The translations under genes were made by a program, and so were the position numbers. The notes under the pieces are model-generated. The model was not told the DNA's origin and did not search any database. It saw only the letters and a program-made list of their open reading frames with translations. Below are positions 1 through 9,179 of a stretch of 64,000 nucleotides of DNA, piece by piece (the stretch's first letter is position 1; every line of letters begins with the position of its first letter). Origin of the DNA: Hansfordia pulvinata (lineage: Eukaryota > Ascomycota > Sordariomycetes > Xylariales); assembly GCA_006538405.1 (NCBI GenBank), contig BJKQ01000007.1, positions 1,426,001 to 1,490,000 of the forward strand. The letters run 5' to 3'.

Positions 1-645
1 CGACGACGAAGACGTTCGTCGATGCGTCAACCGAGAACAGAACGCCCAAGGGACCCTGCAGACATGCTAATGCGAGACCACAAAGAAGAGAAGAAGACGT
101 GAACGGCGAACAACACTTGGACCGGGCGGCTGCCGCGTCGTATCGTTTCGCGGCGCCTGAGTGGCTGTCCGCACATAGTGGCGCTGCTGACGAAGAAGAG
201 TGGCACCGCCAGCCAGTGCCCAAAAATCGGAGAAGCAACAATTTCGCTGCGGAAGACCCAGCCGGCGACTGGCCGGGCGACAGCACTTCACATGAATGGA
301 GCTTTGAAGGGGTCGACGCGGCCCTTGACAGCGAGTTGCTCCTTGGAGCTGAGGGCACCCTCGAGTCAGAACCAGGCGACTTTTGGTGGCTTCAGTGATG
401 GCACCGAGTTGCCAAGTGAGAGACGGGATCGCTTGGGGTCGTGTGTTCGAACCATCGAATTCCGTTTGCTGACCACCATGGTGTTTTCAACGCACTGCAC
501 CAGATTGACTTGTCACGATGGTGCTGGTATAGGCAAGCCGCAGCAGTTCCTCGTGGCGTCGTGTTGTGGTATCATTATCAACTATCCTCTCGCGCATGGC
601 TTTTTTGCATATATCGGGACCCTTCTCCTCTTTCCTCCCTTACTT
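1..645. other. Downstream flank of the CFEM receptor gene, no gene seen
   Basis: No reading frame here has protein-like composition or a recognisable domain. The right part is probably the 3' untranslated region of the minus-strand receptor gene, whose stop codon is at 646-648. The left edge starts with a CGACGACGAAGACG-type run. I see no RNA gene. Confidence 0.5.
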
Positions 646-2650
646 TTACCTCCACTCCCTGTCGTGCATCCCGAGGCGGGTCTTGTTCATCAGCTCGACG
701 TCGTCCGAGGCGAGGTCCCTGCTGAAGTTGGACTGCTGCTCAACGCTGTTGGTGATGCGGATGCCGTTGTGCGGGGCCGAGGAGTACGACCGCCCCAGCG
801 CCCCGGCGCCGCCCGCCGACACGCGGTACGGCGTCTCCTGGCTTCGGTCGAAGGTCGACCCGCCGAAGCAGCGCGGCAGCAGGCGCCGGAGCACGGGGCG
901 GACCAGCGGCAGGCAGCAGCAGATGATGCTGACGTACGCCTCGAGGAGGCTCATGTAGTTGGTTGACACGTTGTCGTCTTTTTTTTGTCAAGCGGTCAGT
1001 AGGCCGTCTCTCTCCAGCTACCGACAAGAACAAGAAGGGGGGAAAAAGGAAAAAGGAGAAGAATAATGATTTGGGTACGGAATGACTCACAGGTAACATT
1101 CGAAGTTTTGGAGAAATGGACCAGAGCTTGCAGGCGGATGATGCTGACGATGGTGATGCTGGCAGTCGCGTCTGTCAGCCTTTTTCGCCTCCGGACAAGA
1201 ACCCACCACGTGGTGCAAGGAAGAGTCAAAGAGTACTCACAAAATGCCAATCAGGAACATCAGAATCAGCTGGACGCGCTTCTTCCTGCTCATGTTGAGC
1301 TGCCAGAGGCTGGGGATGGGGAGGCCGAGGATCCAGATGTCCAGCAGGATGTTGATGGCGGCGTGGGCCCAGCCGGCCGAGCTCAGGTCGACAGAGCACC
1401 TGGCCAGGGTCGGGTCCATCCAGCTGGTCCAGGCGCCCGAGACGGGCCAGCACTGGAAGAGGAAGGCCAGGAAGAAGGAGACGCCCACCGCGACGCAGAC
1501 GCCCATCGTCGCCAGGACGGCCTTGCGCAGCTGGGGCGAGGGGAAGACGACGAGGTACACTGCCAGAATCGAGAGCTTGGAGAAGGTCAGGACCCAGAAA
1601 TACAGCAGCAGGGCGATTGTGTAGTTCTGGGCGCGAGAGCACAAGGGAAGGGGGCCTTTGGTCAGCCATCCAAAGTTTACAGTTTCGGCCTGAGCTGGCC
1701 CGTGGCCGAGACCACCATATCCGCGAAACCACAAGGCTACGGGCTCGAGGAGGAAGGGCTACTCACCTTAAGGACACTGATCAGCGTGCCCGTCTCGATG
1801 GTCCAGATGTCCTTGCCGAATCCCCGCGCGGAGACTGGCACCCAGGCAGCAGGTCAGCCAAATGCTCCACGAGGGCTTTGCTTGGAGGGTAGCTCAGGGG
1901 GGGGGGGGGGGGGGGTTGTGACGGGGATGGATGGGACTGGTACGCACTGTCCAACTCGAAGCCCGCCATGATGATGCCGGAGACCATGGCCATGACGCAG
2001 TGGATGTCTGCGTGGTTGAACGACCGGCATGTGAAGCCGTCGCCCATGCGCAGGAGGACGAGAATCAGAGCCAGGCCGCCGGTGATGCCGATGACGATGG
2101 GCGCCGAGGCGGAGTCGTCCCGCACCGGCCTCTGGCAGAGGGTGTCTGTCGCGTTTTGGGCGGCTGGTGGTGCGCGCGCGGAGGGGTCGCGTCTGTTAGC
2201 TGGGTTCTTCCGTCGTCTTCCCCTCTGACTTCTTCTTCTTCTTCTCCCACCCTCTTCTCCTCCGTCTGTCGCAAAGTCTCCAAGAAAGAAAAAACTCACC
2301 CAGACCGTCCAGGACGGAGCACGTTGAGAGCGCACACGCAGACACGCCGCCGAGGAACACCTCGTCGGCGCATATGCAGGGGTAGTCGGCGAGGTCGCAG
2401 GTTGTCGAAGAAGCTTCGCTCGCTAGACAGGCAGCCTGTGGAAAGACACCCGGGTCAAGAAAAGTCAGCACACGTCGTCCATTTCTTTCCTCCTCTTCCT
2501 TGTTGTTCTTCTTCTTTCGCTCTCTCCCCTCGCGGCGGGCAGGCGGTTGGGTCCCCTTACAGCGCAGTCGGGCATGGACTGCGCGCTGGCGGCGGGAGAC
2601 GTGGCCAGCACGAGCCCCAGGCACAGCGCGAGCCATTGTGTCGGGTTCAT
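646..2650 (-). CDS. CFEM-domain seven-helix receptor (PTH11-like GPCR)
   Basis: Seven exons, complement(join(646..977, 1091..1158, 1241..1626, 1767..1834, 1948..2163, 2300..2435, 2561..2650)), all in phase, give 431 residues. A signal peptide (MNPTQWLALCLGLVLATSPA) is followed by a CFEM module in exons 1-3 with eight cysteines. Seven hydrophobic segments follow, with PTH11-family landmarks such as GFGKDIWTIETG and, across intron 5, GIFITIVSIIRL. The cytoplasmic tail is Ser/Arg-rich. CFEM-PTH11 proteins are fungal plasma-membrane receptors; Magnaporthe Pth11 senses surface cues. The ligand is unknown. The least certain junctions are the acceptor of exon 7 (an A-rich AAAAG end) and that of exon 3. 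Intron 3 carries a 19-base C run on the coding strand. The gene is divergent from the P450 at 7251 across 4.6 kb. Confidence 0.85.
1897..1915. repeat. Homopolymer G run (19 bp) in an intron
   Basis: An uninterrupted G run on the plus strand, within intron 3 (1835-1947) of the minus-strand receptor gene. It does not affect the coding frame. Its exact length is prone to sequencing error. Confidence 0.9.
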
Positions 2651-2760
2651 TGTTCCGTCGTCTCGTCGTCGCGTCTTCTTCCCCGTCGTTTTCTTGACTC
2701 TTCCTCCGTCGTCGAGACCGGGAAATCAAAGGGTCTGTTATCGTCGCATGTGATTCCGCA

Positions 2761-2766
2761 TGTGTG

Positions 2767-2797
<31 letters not shown>
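2761..2797. repeat. (TG)n microsatellite
   Basis: An imperfect TG dinucleotide run with one TTT interruption, continuing into TGGG/TGTGG-rich sequence to about 2830. It lies just upstream of the receptor start codon. Confidence 0.9.
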
Positions 2798-5125
2798 ATG
2801 TGGGTGGGTGGATGTGTGGGTGGGTGTGTATGCCGGTGAGTCGAGACCCCGTTTCTGCGATCGATCTCCCCCAGAGAAAAAAGGAACAAAAAATGCGACA
2901 GAAGCTGATGAATCTGCTGCCAGCTAGTGGGGAGGGCCCAGGGAAGAGAGTGGCAGGCCTGACCAATTAATATCCTATAACTCGCATCTTTCGAGTCCCC
3001 AGTCAGTCCCTGCCAGGGCCACCCGGAGACCGATGGCATGGGATGGACAATCTCCTGTTTTAGATCCCGGAGAGGGTGACAGTCTGCAGTACGAGTAGTC
3101 GGGACGAACTCGAAGAAACTGCAAGGGTGGCCCCGTGCTGCTTGCTGTCTCCAGAGCACACACAGCTGGCGCGATCAGCACCGAGCACCCCATCTGGATC
3201 CCGCAGGGCTTACAAGGCACCGGGTTGGCCAGTGCTGCTCCATTACTACACTCATCATGCTACGAGTATGCGGTCACGGGTGGAGCCGGAGGGGCTGGCT
3301 GGGATGGACGTCTGCTCCTTCACAGCAGCCCTCCCTCCCCCTGCCTCCCTCCCCCCCGTCGTTCTCGGCTCCGTGAAGAGTCTGCGGCAGGCAAGGCGAG
3401 CCCCGTCTTGCCGATGCCCTCGTTCTTGTGAGTCGTGGCAGTTTCCACCGTCTTTCCAAAACGGGCATGAATCCAACCTCATGACTTCCCTCACTGCAGA
3501 CAGCATATGAACCACTCGTAGATTCTCCTACAGGGTTTGCAAGCTGACGGTCTATTCCAGTGGACAAAGCAGTAAACCCCCTCCCGCGACCCTTCACGGA
3601 GGCCACCCGGGGAAATGATCGCCGCTCGCTCCTCCCCAGTGATAAGTGGACGAGGTGTGATGCGCTTCGGCGACTGTTGGTTGGCCTAGCGCCCGGGGCA
3701 CCTGCAGAGAAGGAGGTGCTTGCTCGCTTCTGCTTTGAGATACGAAGAAGAAGAAGAAGAAGAAGTGTCAACTTGTGGCGACGACGGCGACGGGTGTTCC
3801 CGCCACAGCAGCTGGCTGTCATTTGCTCGTGCATTGTCACATTGTGTGGCGGCGGCTTTCTCCCCGAGCACGAACTAGAACCATAGTCTATTAGCCGGAC
3901 AGACCGCGGGACGTGGCGCGCTCATGGTAGCCAACCACGGGCTGGAGACTCGGGCTCCGAGTCCCCGTGCTTTTAGCTTCCCGCCCGGAGCCCCGATCCA
4001 CTGAGGCGGCCCTGGTGCGGCCGACTTGACTTTTGGTTGTAATAAAGTCGGGCACCTACGTAATCACGTATCGTACCGTGTCCCCCACGCGTGCGTGCGT
4101 GCCCGCCCGGCGGCCCACACACCAAAATCTACCTATGGATGAGAAGCGGGTTCCATCATGGAGCTCGTGAGTGAGCCGGGAGAGGAAAGGGCCGAGAAAA
4201 GCAAGCAAGCAAGCAAGCTTGGGAGACGGGCCTTTCGGGGGTGCTGCAACCGGAGGAGGGATCGGGATCCATCTACGAGTACTCTGTAACTATCTTACGG
4301 GTACTCGTACCTGGCTAATAAGTTAGTTGGAGTGGGAAATTCATCTAGTGACGCGAGCAGGGAGGGGCTCGTGACTTGCAGCAGCCCATCGTCGTCGCTC
4401 GCGTGCGGAAGCGATGCGCTTATTACTCGGATGAGTTTACCTGGGCGGGCCCGGCCTGCAGCAACTTGAACTGATAAGTTAGCACGTTAGTTAGCCGGCG
4501 CACGGTGCCGTCCGGGGGACAGATCCTAGGGCAATGCCGAACCCACCTCCCCCGGCTCGGGCGAGTAATGAGTAGGTAGGTACTCGTAGCTTGGGCGGGC
4601 TTACGGTCGTAAGAGACTTGCGCCGGTTTCGTGCCGGTTGGTCTACTCATCACGCTACTCACGCTACTCATCAAGAGTCTTCCATCTTCCGAGAGACGCC
4701 GGACGAGACATAAAACCCGTAAGGCTAGTGATAAAAGTACTCGATGAAAGAAGACCCCTCCTTATCATGTCCATTCGATGAAAGTGTCGAGTTGAGAAGG
4801 ATTATCTCTGTCATACATACTCGTACCCACCCGCCAGATATGACTATGGCACGCGTGTGGCGGCGAGTGCGGAAGTTCCTTTTCCGACTTGTTTCGGTCA
4901 ACGATGCACAAATACTCTCTCGCACCCCCTTCCTCGTGAATTCCGGCCAGTGAAGGGGGGACAAACACGACAAAGCTTCATTCATTGCTGCCTGCGGCGG
5001 CCGCTGTCTCCCAGCGGTTTGCCTCCCCGGCGCTGGAACCACGGAGCCTTTATTATTATTACTGCTTAACTCCGTACCGAGTGAGGATGACTGCATTATC
5101 GACGGCATCATCAGCATGCGAGTAG

Positions 5126-5129
5126 GCAC

Positions 5130-5191
<62 letters not shown>
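5126..5191. repeat. (CA)n microsatellite
   Basis: About 65 bp of nearly perfect CA dinucleotide repeats with one G interruption near 5134. Non-coding. Confidence 0.95.
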
Positions 5192-5194
<3 letters not shown>

Positions 5195-5270
5195 CTTATC
5201 AAGGGACACGGAGACACAAAGGTTACGAGTACCTAAACTCCGCGTCCACGAGGTAAAAGCATCGTCCCTT

Positions 5271-5284
5271 CTCGTACGTACGAG
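5271..5284. repeat. 14-bp perfect palindrome CTCGTACGTACGAG
   Basis: A self-complementary 14-mer overlapping a TACGAGTA 8-mer at 5278. It is one of three palindromes built from the same CGAGTA core within 500 bp. Confidence 0.85.
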
Positions 5285-5595
5285 TACGTAGCCTTCCCAC
5301 TGTCGAGTGCCGGGCCCTATATCCACTACCACTGCAACACACACTACCGTTCTGATGACATCCATGTCACGCATGTCCCAACGAGCACGACTCCGGAGTG
5401 CAGATCTTCACGCACGCCATCAGTGGTTCGCCGCGCCGCGTACCCTCAGCTGGCGTTCAGAACCGTGAGCACGAGTTACTCGCAGCCTCGCAGCCTCCCC
5501 TCCGAGCAGAAGTGGTTGGTTGATTGTCTCGGGCTGATAAGGGAGGCCTGCGACTCGAACCTGATTTCATTAGATGTTTATTATTAAACTGGATG

Positions 5596-5597
5596 AA

Positions 5598-5635
<38 letters not shown>
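5596..5635. repeat. A-run followed by (GA)n microsatellite
   Basis: A homopurine tract: 11 A residues at 5596-5606 leading into about 14 GA units, then GAAA units. Non-coding. Confidence 0.9.
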
Positions 5636-5640
<5 letters not shown>

Positions 5641-5670
5641 AAGAAAACCACCCATTAAAGACTCGTAATA

Positions 5671-5690
5671 GTGCGAGTACGTACTCGCAC
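5671..5690. repeat. 20-bp perfect palindrome GTGCGAGTACGTACTCGCAC
   Basis: A perfect inverted repeat with no spacer, ten bases per arm, centred on ACGT and carrying two CGAGTA/TACTCG half-sites. It could be a dimeric DNA-binding site; no bound protein can be named from sequence. Confidence 0.85.
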
Positions 5691-5755
5691 GGCCAGGAAG
5701 ACTGCTAATAAGGCAGGTCTGTTGATGACCCCTGCGTGCCCTGTTCGTGCCCTGC

Positions 5756-5769
5756 TACGAGTACTCGTA
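5756..5769. repeat. 14-bp palindrome TACGAGTACTCGTA
   Basis: Two TACGAGTA/TACTCGTA 8-mers overlap head to head and form a perfect palindrome. This is the tightest arrangement of the dispersed motif in the window. Confidence 0.85.
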
Positions 5770-6244
5770 CACACGGCTGGACCGTTCGAGGTGGAGCGCG
5801 GCCCCACGCACGTGGCGGGCATCTCGAAGGGGTGATGTTGCCGGGAAGCGTCTGACGAGCCTCCTGTCGTTCCCCCCCCCCCCCCTCCCTTTCTCTCAGT
5901 ATGTACGAGTAGACTCTCAAGCCTACGCTACTAGGTAGGCAGGCCCGATCGAGGCCCTGCCACGAAAGCGAGTGGCTTGATTAGCCTTGCAGAAGCTCGT
6001 CAAGACCGCCCGACGCCGCGCCAATCGACGGGGCATCAAGTGCGAGGAAAGCAAGAAAAAAACAACAACAACAGGACTGGCGACAAAACGGCAGGTCAAG
6101 GCGACATTGCCAGTTCCCCGAACAGAGAAGCGAGGCAGTGGATGATCCAGAAGCTCGGGCGCAGAAACGAATCCTCCCTCGTTCAGCTTCCGTGTCGCTC
6201 TCCCTCCTCCGTCCCACCCACCCACCCCAGCCGGCGTTATGACG

Positions 6245-6303
6245 ACCCGTGAAGACGCTGATCATCGGCATCCTGACAACCCGTGAAGACGCTGATCATC
6301 GGC
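6245..6303. repeat. 25-bp direct repeat pair
   Basis: The unit beginning ACCCGTGAAGACGCTGATCA and ending TCGGC occurs at 6245-6269 and again at 6279-6303 with no mismatch, only 9 bp apart. It lies in non-coding DNA next to a (GA)n tract. There is no transposon signature around it. Confidence 0.85.
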
Positions 6304-6343
6304 GACCTGATCTGGTCCAGTAAGGATAAATGCCACGAGAGAG

Positions 6344-6349
<6 letters not shown>

Positions 6350-6410
<61 letters not shown>
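6350..6410. repeat. (GA)n microsatellite
   Basis: About 60 bp of GA repeats with AAAG and ACAG interruptions, preceded by GTGTGTGT and followed by a TAGATAGGTAGG stretch. Non-coding. Confidence 0.95.
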
Positions 6411-6414
<4 letters not shown>

Positions 6415-6992
6415 TAGGTAGGCACTAACAGAAACGATAAGAGAAGCCACCATCTCAAGATGCAGCCAAGACACGCCAGTGACAGGTTCGACAGGGTTAC
6501 TCGTAAGCAGCGCCGATGTCTGCGAAGCCCGCCCCCCTCTCCCAACGAGACGACCCGGCCACCGGCCAAGCAGCCAGAAAAAGCCACCGATCGACCGGCC
6601 CCAAAGCTGAAACGAGACCGCCCCATAGACGTTCTGCTTCGCGCGAAAGCCAGCCCGGATCCCGGACCCCGGACCCCGGCTCACGGTGCGCGCTCGCGCT
6701 TCTTCTTCTTCTCAAGGTTGTTTCCCTTCCTTTCTTCGGCGGGCACCTCTTTGCACCCTGCTCGGCGAGCATTCTAATAAGCTGACTACTCCGGAGTTAG
6801 TATGTGATCCCCCCCGGAAGAAGCCAGCCAGCCAGCCCCCTCTTTTCCCCCTCCCCCCCTTGCTGGCTGACATGTTCGCGCTCGGATGACGATGGAGCCA
6901 CGCTTGCGGGGAGGAGCGAGGGCGCGGTGCTCGTGCCTCGTGGGACGGGGGACAAAAGACCTGAACGTCATGCAAACGTCCCAATGCTGTCA

Positions 6993-7019
6993 GGGGGGGG
7001 GGGGGGGGGGGGGGGGGGG
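6993..7019. repeat. 27-base homopolymer G run
   Basis: An uninterrupted run of G about 230 bp upstream of the P450 start codon. It could form a quadruplex, or its length may be an assembly or sequencing artefact. Confidence 0.85.
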
Positions 7020-7250
7020 CATGTTCAGAGAAATGGGGGGAATTGGGGGACGAACGGGTGGGCACGTATACAAATCTCGCCTTCTCTCTCCTCGCCGGCC
7101 AAGCATGCAGACAAGATAATAGTACCCAAAAGAAAAGCAGAGCAGCAGTGAACCTGCCCAGATACAAAACACCAACACATCCAGGGCCCCCAGTTACCTC
7201 CGAATCGGATCTCATAGGGTATCAGAAGAGAAGAGGAAGAGGGCAGCATC

Positions 7251-8966
7251 ATGGCGACGACGCTCCTCGCCCTGGCCTTTGCCGCTGTTGCCGCGGCGCT
7301 GATACAGGTATGCCATACCCAACCAACCCCGTGACTCCTTGACTCTGCCCTCCCGATCCGAGCTGGGGTCGCAAGGAGGTGATTTTCACGACTGACGCGC
7401 GCCTCCTCTCCAGTTCGCCATCACGGGCCTGCGGTGCTCCCTGGGCTCGGTCCCCGGGCCGTGGCACACGCGCTTCTCCCACTGGGCCGTCAAGTGGCAC
7501 GTCCTGGCCGGATCGCGGGTGCACTACGTCGACGCGCTGCACCGGCGCTACGGCCCCGTGGTCCGGGTGGCGCCGGCCGAGGTGTCCGTGGCCGACGTCG
7601 ACGCCTTCTGGGCGGTCCACCGCGCCGGCTCCGGCTTCGCCAAGGCCGAGTGGTACGACATGATGGTCGCCATGGAGCCCGGCCTGTTCGCCGAGCGCGA
7701 CGCCCGCCGCCACGCCGCCCGCCGCCGCCTCCTGTCCCACCCCTTCAGCAATTCGTCCCTCACGCGCTCCTGGCTGCCCGACGTCCGCGCAAAGGTCCGC
7801 CTGGCCGTCGGCCGCATCGCCCAGGACGCTGTTTCGGCCCGCGACGGCGGCACCGGCGGCGGCGAGGCCGACCTGCTCAAGTGGTGGACCCTCATGGCCC
7901 AGGACGTCATCGCCCACCTCAGCTTCGGCGAGTCCTTCCATATGATCGAGCAGGGCAAGCAGGACGCCTACATCGACGCCATCCAGAACTCCGTCCTCGT
8001 CCTCGTCACCAAGTGGGAGATGCCCTGGCTCTACGCCCTGCTGCCCTACATCCCCAGCGCCCCTGTCCGCAAGCTGCTGGCCTCCATGGACGTCGTGTAC
8101 GAGCACAGCGCCCGCGCAACGCAGAACCTCGGCCGCGCCGAGACCCCCAGCCTGTTCAGCCAGATGATCGACGCCGCCAACAGCAACAGCGACAAGAGCG
8201 ACAACAAGAACGGGGGCGAGCGAGAAACCACCATGACGGACCGCGCCATCCGCTCCGAGGCCGGCAACTTCATCATTGCCGGCTCCGACACCACTGCCGT
8301 CACCCTGACCTACCTGGTCTGGTCCGTCCTGCGCCAGCCCGAGCTGCAGCGATCCCTCGAGGACGAGGCCAGCGGGCTCGCCGACGAGCTTGACCTTGAC
8401 GAGATCAAGCGGGCGCCTCTGCTCAACAGCGTCATCCAGGAGACCCTCCGCCTCTTCCCCCCGATCCCCGGCGCCTTGCCCAGGGTGGTCCCCGCCCAGG
8501 GCGCCGCGTTGGCCGGCCACAGCCTGGCCCCCGGGACCGTCGTGAGCAACCAGTGCTACACCATCCAGCGGGATGGCACCATTTTCGAGAACCCAGACCA
8601 GTCAGTGCCTTCGGGGGACACCCCCCCCCTCTTCCAAGCCGATCGATCCCTTGCCCCCTCTTGTGAATTGTAATTGTAGGCACGTACTGACGGACCCTAC
8701 CCCCAAACAGATTCGACGGGCGCCGCTTCATCGACCCTGACAGCATGACGCCCAGGCAAAAGAAGGCCATGAGTGCTTTTGGTGCCGGCTCGCGCATTTG
8801 CATCGGCATCCACCTGGCCATGATGGAGATCCAGCTGGCCACGGCGCTCTTCTTCAAGGAGTGCAAGGGGGCCAAGTTGAGTCCCAAGATGACCGAGGCG
8901 GAGATGCACATGGAGGAGAGGTTCTTTGTGTCCCCTCAAGGCCATCGGATGTTGATTACGCTGTGA
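7251..8966 (+). CDS. Cytochrome P450 monooxygenase (first of two)
   Basis: Three exons, join(7251..7307, 7414..8600, 8711..8966), give 499 residues, a normal length for a microsomal fungal P450. Exon 1 encodes only a short hydrophobic N-terminal anchor (MATTLLALAFAAVAAALIQ). Expected motifs are a proline-rich hinge, the I-helix oxygen-binding AGSDTT (about 308-313), the K-helix ExxR in ETLR (E362, R365), and the haem loop FGAGSRICIG with axial Cys445. The enzyme should be a haem-thiolate oxygenase in the ER membrane, using a P450 reductase encoded elsewhere. It resembles P450s annotated in toxin or sterigmatocystin-type pathways, but substrate cannot be assigned and no backbone synthase lies in the window. 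Downstream, 213 bp separate it from the convergent HET gene. Confidence 0.92.
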
Positions 8967-9179
8967 TAAGCGTGGGCGCGCAGGGCCTGGTCGCTGATGT
9001 CTGCTCAGGCCCAAATTTCCCGTTGGATGAGCGACATCAATGTCCTTGCAGAGTATCGGAACCAGATACACCTAGATGTCTTCATGACTACAATTTTCCA
9101 GACCAGGACGAGTTGTCAAGCCTCCTTGAACGAGGCGGATGCACGGCTCCCTGCCAACCTCAGATAATCAGTCATCGGC

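Larger units (their letters stand above)
2651..7250. other. 4.6-kb divergent intergenic region, repeat- and palindrome-rich
   Basis: This lies between the receptor gene (-) and the first P450 (+). I found no convincing exon; frames here are short or simple-sequence. It holds (TG)n, (CA)n and two (GA)n microsatellites, a 27-base G run, a GCAA tetranucleotide run near 4200-4218, a 25-bp direct repeat at 6245-6303, three perfect palindromes at 5.27-5.77 kb and ten copies of the 8-mer TACTCGTA/TACGAGTA. It presumably contains the promoters of both flanking genes. Confidence 0.6.

Noticed and set aside
425..460. GTTCGAACC string resembling a tRNA T-loop
   Set aside because: No paired T-stem or other cloverleaf arms around it.
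7249..8520. Long minus-strand frame (423 codons) opposite the first P450
   Set aside because: It is an antisense shadow of a GC-rich exon. It is Gly/Ala/Val-rich with no domain, while the plus strand has all P450 motifs.
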